From SZUA-100 sp965248135 (GTDB lineage Bacteria > Pseudomonadota > Alphaproteobacteria > Rhizobiales > Rhizobiaceae), in assembly GCA_965248135.1 (NCBI GenBank), contig CBDFIN010000003.1, positions 1 through 6,177 on the forward strand: a stretch of DNA of 6,177 bases, in the 5' to 3' direction. Made by a program: the position numbers and the translations under genes. Within the stretch, counting starts at the first letter, position 1. The number at the start of each line of letters is the position of its first letter. A model generated the notes under the pieces. The model ran no database searches. It saw only the letters and a list, made by a program, of their open reading frames with translations, and was not told the origin of the DNA. Shown piece by piece: positions 1 to 6,177 of the stretch.

Positions 1-75
1 AGTGGAATTTTTGAATTTGACATTTGAAAATGAATGAAGCTGCAAGTGGGTACCAAATGTCATATTCATTCCACT
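1..75. repeat. Long imperfect palindrome immediately past the sulfotransferase-like gene
   Basis: Three nested inverted pairs line up: 1-8 AGTGGAAT with 68-75, 13-16 GAAT with 64-67, and 18-26 TGACATTTG with 54-62. Read together, the two arms match over 22 positions with one mismatch and one 4-nt bulge, around a 27-nt centre (27-53). It begins 7 bp beyond the stop codon of the gene and touches the window edge, so it may extend further. It could be a transcript-end hairpin for the minus-strand gene, a small inverted-repeat element, or a remnant of a mobile element end. There is no T-run of the kind a classic terminator has. Confidence 0.6.
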
Positions 76-81
76 AGTTTC

Positions 82-1044
82 TTATTTCCAATCCCGGGAA
101 TAGTCATCAATCAGAGAATGCAACAGATCCTGAGATGAGGTTGAGGCATTATCGTTGATATTGCTCAACATTTTTGCATGACTATCAACGGAATAGTCAC
201 GCGGGCAATTTTGTGCACGGATAGCTTTGTTTGTTCTGGAGGTTGGTTCAGTACCCAGCTTTTTGCAAATTTCGTCAACATAATACCGACTATTCTGAAC
301 AAAATCCTCAAATCTGATTACAAGAACTTGTTCTTTTTGGTGATCAATCAGCCTCTCATATCCTTCCCGATTGTACCGAAAAAGATCATGCATCATATAG
401 ATAATCCGGTCCATGGGAGGCATCTGTTCATACTCATCTTGCCACCCCGCCGCATAGAATGGCACACTACCATCGCTTGATTTGATACAGGGCGTCAGAG
501 AAAGAGGATCTAAACCAAATCGTTCACCCCAACCCCTTCTCCACCACGCATCTATCAATTCAATAGGATGCCGGATAATCTCAACGAAAAACAGGCGTTC
601 GCCAAAAGCTTCGAAATGTAGATCAATAAAGCGGATATTGTCATGTACCATGTGTTGATATATCGCTCCAGACTCTCGGATCGACTGAACAACATCTTGT
701 CCCTCCGACCGGAATAAGCGACGAAGATAGGTCCAAGCATTGGAGGACTTGAATACGCTTGAATGATCGGATGGGCGAAAATTCGTATTTCGGGAAAGGT
801 ATGAGTTGTAAATATTCTCATCAACGGCCGACTTAATCATTGATATGGCGGCGTTGGTACTGATTCCACCAAAGAAGTGCCCAATAGCTATTTGATCAAA
901 AATCCCGTCAAGGCGCTCAATTTCAATTGCCTTGCAACTCGATAAAATGGGAGAAATCATTGATTTTCCGCATCTCGCGATGCCGTCGATCAGGACTACT
1001 TTGCACTCCAGGTTAACATCGCGCTCGAAAACAATACCATCCAT
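82..1044 (-). CDS. Sulfotransferase-like P-loop protein
   Basis: 320 residues from the ATG at 1044. A GTG three codons upstream (1053) would have no room for a ribosome binding site, whereas the ATG has GAGG 8 nt upstream. An N-terminal strand leads into the P-loop GIARCGKS (residues 21-28), fitting the 5'-phosphosulfate loop of PAPS-dependent sulfotransferases or a Walker A. FFVEIIRHPIELIDAWW (about 153-168) resembles the 3'-phosphate-binding segment, and VLVIRFEDFVQN (240-251) is the common sulfotransferase 'RYEDL' region. No signal peptide or membrane helix is visible, so it is probably cytoplasmic and may sulfate a glycan or lipid precursor; the acceptor is unknown. Hand-counted lines inside the gene are about 40-43% GC, against about 55% in the kinase and VIT/vWA genes, suggesting separate origin. 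A P-loop kinase-like protein is the main alternative. Full length, with TAA stop at 84-82. Confidence 0.7.
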   Translation of the reverse strand: MDGIVFERDVNLECKVVLIDGIARCGKSMISPILSSCKAIEIERLDGIFDQIAIGHFFGGISTNAAISMIKSAVDENIYNSYLSRNTNFRPSDHSSVFKSSNAWTYLRRLFRSEGQDVVQSIRESGAIYQHMVHDNIRFIDLHFEAFGERLFFVEIIRHPIELIDAWWRRGWGERFGLDPLSLTPCIKSSDGSVPFYAAGWQDEYEQMPPMDRIIYMMHDLFRYNREGYERLIDHQKEQVLVIRFEDFVQNSRYYVDEICKKLGTEPTSRTNKAIRAQNCPRDYSVDSHAKMLSNINDNASTSSQDLLHSLIDDYSRDWK

Positions 1045-1270
1045 AGTGGCCACCTCTAATAATCCGCCATATCACTCTTGACTTGACCGGAATGCCGATC
1101 TTTATCGCTCATCAGCTCCGCTGACGCTGTTGTTTACGTGGATATCCGGCGTTTTCAAGGTGTTTGTCAAAAGCCCACGCGCACTTTTTTACCGAAAGGC
1201 AGCGCAGCCGGGAGCCCCTTAGCCGATTTCAAGCTGGACAAACCGATGGGTGTCGTAAACGACGCTTATT
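1045..1270. other. Intergenic gap between kinase operon and sulfotransferase-like gene
   Basis: 226 bp with no coding region I can support. It holds a short perfect stem TCAGC-TCC-GCTGA (1112-1124) and a small GTCGT/ACGAC inverted repeat near 1252-1263 just after the kinase stop. Neither is followed by a proper T-run on the minus strand, so I do not call a rho-independent terminator. The kinase operon may end by another mechanism or read through. Confidence 0.5.
1141..1170 (-). promoter_or_regulatory. Weak candidate promoter for the sulfotransferase-like gene
   Basis: The minus strand has a perfect -35 hexamer TTGACA (1170-1165), then 18 bp, then GATATC (1146-1141), which matches the TATAAT -10 consensus at only 3 of 6 positions. 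It lies about 97 nt upstream of the ATG at 1044 and points the right way. It is offered because this gene probably needs its own promoter. The -10 match is poor and chance is a real alternative. Confidence 0.2.
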
Positions 1271-2872
1271 TCAAATTCCTTTGGTAACATTCGGTGCCAA
1301 CGCAATGGCAACCTCAAATGCCGCGCCGGGACTTTCAGATTTGACCAATCTGATGGTGCCGCCGTGGGCATGTAACATGGCGCGGATGATACCAAGGCCC
1401 ATGCCAGTGCCGTTTTCTTCCCGCCTTGTCGTAAAAAACAGTTCAAATATTTTTTCAGCGTTTGCCGCCGAAATGCCATTGCCATTATCACCAACCACAA
1501 TGAATGCCACATCACCCTTCCGGGTAAGCGCAATATCGACCGTACTGGCCTGATGGTTGATGGCGTTCTCCACCAGGTTGGAAAATACAATCATGGCATT
1601 TTCCTCAGCCATGGCGATCCGGCTGCGGCCGTCTCCTGAAAAACCAATCGAGATTTCGCTATGGGCTTGCGCCAGTTTGTCGATGAGTTCACCAACTTCA
1701 ATACTGCCGTGGCGAAGCGGATTATCTGCCTTGGCCAATTGGCGCAATCGGTCGAGCAACACGGAAAGCCGGTTGGCCGCATCGATGATATTTTCAGAAA
1801 ACCGCTGCCGCTGCTTAGTGCTCATGGCGTCACCTTCATCCTGCAACAATTCTGCGGCACCCTTAATTGCCGTCAGGGGTGATTTTAATTCATGCGAGAC
1901 ATGGGTGGCGAAAGTGTTGATATAGTCACCGCGGTCAAACAACTTTCCGGCCATTTTTAGCATGCTACCAGAAAGCTCGGCGATTTCCCGGCTGCCGTGT
2001 TGTTCCAGCGGGGCCAGCGCATCGCGGTTACCCTGGCCAATAAGTTTTGAGCGGGCCTGCAGTGCCGTCAGGGGCACTTTGATTGTGCGGACAAAAATCC
2101 AGGCAATTGCAAAGGTTGCCAGTAGAACAAAGCCCAACGCTGCCAGCACTTTCCAGCGTTGCTGATAAAGCTGCTTTAGAACATTGCTTGGCGTGCGGGA
2201 AAGATAAATGACGCCGGCGACCCGGTCCTGCACGATCACCGGCATGGCGACAAAGATGCGTATGCCCGTTCCACGGCTGACCGACGCAATTGACGGCAGC
2301 GGCTTGTCGGAAATTCGTTGTCGCACTACTGACTGGTAGCCGCCATTAAGGGCCGTTTCTATTTCAGCAACATGGGCCAGCGAAAGGCCGATTTCTTCGC
2401 GCCCGGCAATCACAGTTCCCATCGGATCAAGAATCCGAAACCCGGCCAGTGTCTTGCGTTGGGTGTCTTTTATGATTTTTGTCAACCGGGTTGCAATTTT
2501 TCGGTAAGCCGGGACGCTCCGGTACGAGCCAGTAACGGCATCTGGACGTGGCGGCAGGATCGTTTCGGCCGCCAAATCGAGCTCGGCAGTTTGGGGGGCA
2601 AGATTATCCATCATTGGCTCAGCCGACGGCTTGGGCACCCTGGCGCCCAATTGCTCCCGCGATACTTCCTCTTCGGTGACAAATAGCGCAAATACCGCTG
2701 CCAATGCAGCTCCCTGGGCAATCAGCTCGGTTTCTGTCTCCCGCACCAATTGATTGTCATAGAACCGGAATAAAACAAGGCTGGCCGCTGGCAAAGAGAG
2801 CACGATAACGAGGACACCGGCGACGATCATGGCCAGCGACGGGCGCCATTTTTGCTCGTTTTGCTGGTTCAT
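1271..2872 (-). CDS. Membrane sensor histidine kinase, CreC-like
   Basis: 533 residues from the ATG at 2872. I chose this start over an in-frame TTG at 2935 because it makes the ATGA overlap with the response regulator and places the first membrane helix near the N-terminus. It has only a weak Shine-Dalgarno, which fits translational coupling. Order: TM1 about 13-36; a periplasmic sensor of about 205 residues with a Pro/acid-rich stretch (80-113) followed by a Cache/PAS-like fold (143-230); TM2 about 242-262; HAMP about 262-312; phosphoacceptor H327 in HVSHELKSPLTAIKGAAELL; ATPase with N-box NLVENAINH (432-440), G1 DNGNGI (462-467), F-box FELFF and G2 GTGMGLG (488-494). All catalytic motifs are intact. 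H-box region and topology match E. coli CreC. It is clearly shorter than the Pds-system kinases as I remember them (about 700 residues), so it may be a distinct subfamily. Signal unknown. Confidence 0.94.
   Translation of the reverse strand: MNQQNEQKWRPSLAMIVAGVLVIVLSLPAASLVLFRFYDNQLVRETETELIAQGAALAAVFALFVTEEEVSREQLGARVPKPSAEPMMDNLAPQTAELDLAAETILPPRPDAVTGSYRSVPAYRKIATRLTKIIKDTQRKTLAGFRILDPMGTVIAGREEIGLSLAHVAEIETALNGGYQSVVRQRISDKPLPSIASVSRGTGIRIFVAMPVIVQDRVAGVIYLSRTPSNVLKQLYQQRWKVLAALGFVLLATFAIAWIFVRTIKVPLTALQARSKLIGQGNRDALAPLEQHGSREIAELSGSMLKMAGKLFDRGDYINTFATHVSHELKSPLTAIKGAAELLQDEGDAMSTKQRQRFSENIIDAANRLSVLLDRLRQLAKADNPLRHGSIEVGELIDKLAQAHSEISIGFSGDGRSRIAMAEENAMIVFSNLVENAINHQASTVDIALTRKGDVAFIVVGDNGNGISAANAEKIFELFFTTRREENGTGMGLGIIRAMLHAHGGTIRLVKSESPGAAFEVAIALAPNVTKGI
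2869..2872 (-). other. ATGA stop-start overlap between response regulator and kinase
   Basis: The regulator's TGA (2871-2869) and the kinase's ATG (2872-2870) share ATGA on the minus strand. This arrangement usually means ribosomes reinitiate without leaving the message, keeping regulator and kinase in fixed ratio. The absence of a good Shine-Dalgarno for the kinase fits this reading. Confidence 0.85.
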
Positions 2873-3567
2873 ACTTTGCTGCAATTGCCTAACCGAAACC
2901 CTATCCCATGCACAGTTTCGACCGCATCTGGACAACCGGCCTGGTTCAGCTTTGCCCTGATATTACGGATGTGGCTGTCAATCGTACGGTCGGATACATA
3001 GATATTGTCAGGATAGGCGGAAGTGAGAATATTTTGCCGCGTAAATGCCATGCGCGGGTGGGTCATCAGGGCTTGCATGATGTTAAATTCTGTTGCCGTG
3101 AAATCGAGGGAATTGCCATTGAAGCCGGCGGACCGGTGGGCCGGATCAAGGTCTAGTCCTCCTTTTTGCAGCAGCGCTGCATCTGGATCACTTGCGCTGA
3201 CTGAGTGGCCAGTGCGTTTGAGTATCGTTGCAACACGCGCAACCAATTCGCGTGGACTGAAGGGCTTTGTCACATAATCATCACCGCCCATTTCCAGTCC
3301 CAATATCCGATCGATCTCATCGCTGTGAGCAGATAAAAAGAGAATTGGGGTTTCAAATTTTTTTCTAATCTCGCGGCAGACCTCCAACCCGTCCATCTCC
3401 GGCAACCCGATGTCCAGAATTACCAGATCGGGTTGCCACTGGAAAAACACATCAAGCGCAGTCTTGCCGTCACAGGCAATTTTCAACTCATAATTGGCCT
3501 TTTCGAGCGCATATCCAACCACGTCGGAAATCTGAGCATCATCTTCAACTACAAGTATTTTCTTCAT
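2869..3567 (-). CDS. OmpR-family response regulator, CreB-like
   Basis: 232 residues, a normal length for this family. The receiver domain spans residues 1-118: acidic pocket E8/D9/D10, phosphoacceptor D52 in LVILDIGLPEMDG, switch residue S79 and conserved K101 in VTKPFSPREL. The DNA-binding winged helix covers about 130-227, with recognition helix around RTIDSHIRNIRAKL (194-207) and wing ETVHGIGFRL (217-226). The LGLEMGGDDYVTKPFSPREL stretch closely resembles E. coli CreB. The start is supported by AAGGA 7 nt upstream of ATG. The gene starts 44 bp after the VIT/vWA stop with no visible terminator between, and its TGA overlaps the kinase ATG (ATGA), so it is cotranslated with its cognate kinase. 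It probably acts as a DNA-binding transcription factor when phosphorylated. Its targets are unknown; its own operon is a reasonable first candidate. A dedicated regulator also accompanies VIT/vWA proteins in proteobacterial sortase loci. Confidence 0.95.
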   Translation of the reverse strand: MKKILVVEDDAQISDVVGYALEKANYELKIACDGKTALDVFFQWQPDLVILDIGLPEMDGLEVCREIRKKFETPILFLSAHSDEIDRILGLEMGGDDYVTKPFSPRELVARVATILKRTGHSVSASDPDAALLQKGGLDLDPAHRSAGFNGNSLDFTATEFNIMQALMTHPRMAFTRQNILTSAYPDNIYVSDRTIDSHIRNIRAKLNQAGCPDAVETVHGIGFRLGNCSKV

Positions 3568-3611
3568 GCCGGTTTCCTTACCACATCTTGATGGAATATT
3601 ACCAAGGGAAG

Positions 3612-5900
3612 CTATTCAACCGGTGGCTTTTGGAGTTCGATCCACCAACCATCGCGAAGCAGACCGCGGGGCAGTTGTTTTTTACCCGTCTGGTTGCTGG
3701 CTGTTCGATTTGGCCAATTTCTCGACACATAGCGGGTGATCTTTTTCCAATATCGCAACAGCGCCATCATCACGGCCATTGCCAGGCCAAACAGGGCTTC
3801 GGGTTCGGGCGTTGAACTGCCGCTCAGATTCAAGCTCGCATAGGCGCCGGTGGAAACGCCCAAGACCTTTGGCAATGGCACCATGGCTGATTTGGCCTGT
3901 TCTGGCGTTTTATTATAGACCTTTTTCGATACCGCAACAAAAGAGGTAAAGCGTGATTGTAGCGAAAACTCCAGTCCGAGCTGTGTTATCTCCTCGCTGA
4001 GGCTGCTGTCGTGGGCGCCGCCTATTGTGTATTCGCGGTTTTTGTTGAAAATGGTTTCGCGAGCCCAAAGCAATGGTATGGCATTGCCTTTTGGGGAGGG
4101 CTCGTCATTGGCCCTGGCGGCAAGATTGATATCGATGGGAAGCGAGGCTTTGCGGCCATTTACCAATCCTTCCAGAAAAATCCGGTGCTGACCGGGCTTG
4201 TCATACCGGGCATAGACATTCACACCACCGCCGGAAAACAGATCCGGAATTCTGGCCGGTGTCTGCTGGCTGACCGTAAGCCCGTTCCAGTTGATTTCGA
4301 TATCGGTCAGCAGCGGGGATCTAAGATCGCCAGCAAGCGCCAGTGCCGCCTCGCTCGCAGTTTCACCGATGCCAACATAACGGGCCCGACCGCGGCCTTC
4401 CCTGGCCATGCCGTCAAGCAGAAAGCGGTTGACCGAATTGCCAACACCAAAGGCGTATATTCGCGCGTCGCCTATTCGGTTCGCCACCGTTTTGATGACA
4501 TGTCGGTCTGACCCGATATATCCATCGGTTAAAAACACCACAATGCGCATTGTTCCCTGCGGTTGCACCGTATCAAAAGCCGCGTTAATGGCATTGTTGA
4601 GTTCGGTGCCGCCGCTTGCCGACAACCCGCTCACAAAGTGCTGCGCATTTTTAACGTTTGACGGTGTCGCCCTCACCGCGCCGGTGGCAAAATGCGATGT
4701 ATTATTGGAAAATCGCAATATGCGAAAATAGTCGGTCGGACGCATGGCACTTAGCGCAGCCTCCATAAAGGCTTTACTGGCATCGATCGGCTGTCCGCCC
4801 ATGGAACCGGAAGTATCAAGCACGAAGACCAATTCGCGAGGGGTAATAGATTTTTCTGCCGCCATTTTGGGTGGTTCGATGGCGAGAGAAAGAAATCCGC
4901 CACGCTCATCGTGATGCGAAAGAATGCCGGCTGCGACTTTGCGCTGTTGCGATAGCTCGTATCGCAGGATCAGATCACGATTGTCGATCACCCTACCCTG
5001 CTCGAACTTGATCGCCCGCTTTTTCTCATCGCCTTCAATTTTCAGCGCATGGGTGTGACTGTAAACGCCCGAGATCGGTGTTGCCGCTTCAAGCTTTAAG
5101 GACAGTGCCACCCTTTTGGGGTCAATGATGCCCGGCGCATTGTGGCCGATAATGCCTGGATAGGCCGGTAGTTTGTCGATGTTCCAACCGGAAACGTTTA
5201 TGGTTGCATCAACCTTGCGCGCGGAACTTTCATCACTCTCAATCGGTGTTTGGTCGTCAATCCCCAGACTGTCCGCAAGCGGTGGCTCGATGCGCCCTTC
5301 GTATCGAGGGCCGACGACCATCGGGATTACCAACTCATAGGCATCGTCAATTTTGGGTATTTTCTGCAGATAGCTAAGCCTGATGGATACCGGCTTGCCC
5401 GGCATAAGATTGGCAATATCCTGGGTAAACATATTAGGCCGGTGCTGGGTCAACAGGGAGGCGGTCTTGCCGGCCTGCTTTGCAGCCTTGAAGGTCTTTT
5501 TTGCATCTTCCTTGCGCTTGATGATGGCCTTGATCACCTCTTCACCGACCTTCATTTCCATAGCAAAAACCGCCGATTTCTGGTTCAGGGGAAACAGATA
5601 GCGGGCGTTAAGCGGCACCGGACTGGTGTTAAGAAATGTCTGGGTGAGCACTACCGTTGCGACATTTCCCTCAACATCGACATTATAATCCGCCTTCAAA
5701 AGCGGCAGGGATATGTGACGGCCATTGACTAAAGCAACCACCTCTCCAGCTGGTTCTTCATCTGCCGCGTTCTGCATGGTGTTCAATATCCCGGCGCCTG
5801 CTTGCGGTGTGGTCATTGTTAACATCCCGCCGGCAACAGCAATTGTCACGATTACCGCAAGCAGGTCGCGGGCTGGTTTTGTGGGCAATAGAGCAAACAT
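3612..5900 (-). CDS. Exported VIT and von Willebrand factor A domain protein with a PEP-CTERM-like sorting tail
   Basis: 762 residues, start fixed by AGGAGG 5 nt upstream. Residues 1-36 are a Sec-type signal peptide (hydrophobic core about 13-29, AGA at 34-36 as likely cleavage site). A VIT (vault/inter-alpha-trypsin) domain spans about 52-180, with the typical TQTFLNTS and ARYLFPL segments. A vWA domain spans about 355-525 with a complete metal-binding MIDAS: D362, S364 and S366 in DTSGSM, T432, and D459 in LTDG. A beta-rich region follows to about 660. The end is STPEPEALFGL (696-706), a short hydrophobic stretch, then RYWKK (716-720), which is the layout of a PEP-CTERM signal. A basic 42-residue tail continues to 762. 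Family and order resemble the marine proteobacterial sortase target proteins, but no LPXTG is present anywhere. Expected at the cell surface or periplasm, in metal-dependent adhesion or ligand binding. Domain calls are firm; the sorting route is inferred. Confidence 0.93.
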   Translation of the reverse strand: MFALLPTKPARDLLAVIVTIAVAGGMLTMTTPQAGAGILNTMQNAADEEPAGEVVALVNGRHISLPLLKADYNVDVEGNVATVVLTQTFLNTSPVPLNARYLFPLNQKSAVFAMEMKVGEEVIKAIIKRKEDAKKTFKAAKQAGKTASLLTQHRPNMFTQDIANLMPGKPVSIRLSYLQKIPKIDDAYELVIPMVVGPRYEGRIEPPLADSLGIDDQTPIESDESSARKVDATINVSGWNIDKLPAYPGIIGHNAPGIIDPKRVALSLKLEAATPISGVYSHTHALKIEGDEKKRAIKFEQGRVIDNRDLILRYELSQQRKVAAGILSHHDERGGFLSLAIEPPKMAAEKSITPRELVFVLDTSGSMGGQPIDASKAFMEAALSAMRPTDYFRILRFSNNTSHFATGAVRATPSNVKNAQHFVSGLSASGGTELNNAINAAFDTVQPQGTMRIVVFLTDGYIGSDRHVIKTVANRIGDARIYAFGVGNSVNRFLLDGMAREGRGRARYVGIGETASEAALALAGDLRSPLLTDIEINWNGLTVSQQTPARIPDLFSGGGVNVYARYDKPGQHRIFLEGLVNGRKASLPIDINLAARANDEPSPKGNAIPLLWARETIFNKNREYTIGGAHDSSLSEEITQLGLEFSLQSRFTSFVAVSKKVYNKTPEQAKSAMVPLPKVLGVSTGAYASLNLSGSSTPEPEALFGLAMAVMMALLRYWKKITRYVSRNWPNRTASNQTGKKQLPRGLLRDGWWIELQKPPVE

Positions 5901-5905
5901 GGGTT

Positions 5906-5911
5906 CCTCCT
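5906..5911 (-). promoter_or_regulatory. Strong Shine-Dalgarno site AGGAGG of the VIT/vWA gene
   Basis: On the minus strand the sequence reads TGAGGAGGAACCC-ATG. A full AGGAGG sits 5 nt before the ATG at 5900 and shares a base with the stop codon of the upstream gene. This fixes the start of the VIT/vWA gene and suggests that ribosomes terminating on the upstream gene can reinitiate here. Confidence 0.85.
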
Positions 5912-6177
5912 CAGGGTCTCATTGGGGGTAAATCAAGGGCCGCAATAGCGGCCAGTTCGTAGGATTGGCGCGTGGGATCATCCAGCAGCCAGGGGGTTAT
6001 TCTTTGAACGCTGAGCCATTCGCTGCCGGGGTTTTTGAGCCAGTGCCAAATCGCTTCGGCGACATTGGAAGTTGCCGATCCCTGATCAGAGATAAAGGTG
6101 ACCGCTACCCGCCAGGCACTGCCATCCTTCGCCGTTGCCCGGTATATTGCGGTTGGCGTTGGGTCGAACTGCGATCC
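5911..6177 (-). CDS. C-terminal 88 codons of an unrecognised protein, truncated by the window edge
   Basis: An open frame enters from the window edge and ends at TGA (5913-5911), with no in-frame stop over 88 codons. The visible part is soluble-looking and rich in Trp: AIYRATAKDGSAWRVAVTF, then IWHWLKNPGSEWLSVQRITPW, and the end is LDLPPMRP. No membrane helix is visible in this piece. I do not recognise the family. It is not a class GN sortase C-terminus, because there is no TLxTC-type catalytic Cys or trailing Arg region. The stop overlaps the Shine-Dalgarno sequence of the VIT/vWA gene, so the two are almost certainly co-transcribed and perhaps translationally coupled. Because that neighbour carries a sorting-signal-like tail, this could be part of its membrane processing or anchoring partner, such as the soluble end of an exosortase or of an EpsI-like accessory protein. 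That is a guess from context only. Confidence 0.75.
   Translation of the reverse strand, partial: GSQFDPTPTAIYRATAKDGSAWRVAVTFISDQGSATSNVAEAIWHWLKNPGSEWLSVQRITPWLLDDPTRQSYELAAIAALDLPPMRP

Noticed and set aside
1..81. Integron attC site, suggested by a large palindrome right after a gene stop.
   Set aside because: No RYYYAAC/GTTRRRY core pair is present at the ends, and no neighbouring cassette or integrase is visible.
1112..1124. Rho-independent terminator for the kinase operon at the TCAGC/GCTGA stem.
   Set aside because: The stem is only 5 bp with a 3-nt loop and has no following T-run on the minus strand.
1164..1553. Plus-strand open frame of 129 codons overlapping the kinase 3' end.
   Set aside because: It lies mostly antisense to the conserved ATPase domain of the kinase, has no recognisable domain and no convincing ribosome binding site.
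2873..2935. Longer kinase start at TTG 2935.
   Set aside because: It would add 21 residues overlapping the regulator gene, uses a rare start codon, and ignores the ATGA overlap at 2872.
4011..4511. Plus-strand open frame of 166 codons inside the VIT/vWA gene.
   Set aside because: It is antisense to a gene with strong domain evidence and shows no family features; long antisense frames are common at this GC content.
3612..5900. Classic LPXTG sorting motif at LPKVL, LPRGL or LPAYP.
   Set aside because: None has Thr-Gly (or Thr-Ala) at the required positions, and only the TPEPE site has a following hydrophobic stretch and basic cluster.

Overview
The window looks like chromosomal DNA from a Gram-negative proteobacterium, most likely an alphaproteobacterium and possibly marine. 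This rests on the gene families present, strong AGGAGG-type ribosome binding sites and about 55% GC in hand-counted stretches of the main operon. No rRNA or tRNA gene is present to test it. All supported genes lie on the minus strand, so they are transcribed from high to low coordinates.

Layout in transcription order. (1) 6177-5911: the last 88 codons of an unrecognised protein that runs off the window edge. (2) 5900-3612: a 762-residue exported VIT + von Willebrand factor A protein, whose ribosome binding site overlaps the previous stop codon. (3) 3567-2869: an OmpR/CreB-type response regulator. (4) 2872-1271: a CreC-like membrane sensor histidine kinase that overlaps the regulator by ATGA. 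The tight spacing (10 bp, 44 bp, -4 bp) suggests these four form one operon. (5) 1270-1045: a 226-bp gap with no gene. (6) 1044-82: a distinctly AT-richer sulfotransferase-like gene, probably a separate and perhaps acquired unit. (7) 1-75: a long imperfect palindrome just past the end of that gene.

How the genes may work together: the VIT/vWA protein with a dedicated two-component system resembles the proteobacterial dedicated sortase (Pds-type) loci, in which a VIT/vWA protein is the single substrate of a Gram-negative sortase. Here the protein has no LPXTG motif. It carries instead a TPEPE motif, a short hydrophobic stretch and a basic cluster, the layout of a PEP-CTERM (exosortase) sorting signal, followed by an unusual 42-residue tail. 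No sortase is visible, and the sortase or exosortase could lie just beyond position 6177. The working picture is a surface-anchored adhesion or sensing protein, its membrane processing partner and an envelope-sensing two-component system in one transcript. The processing step is inference.
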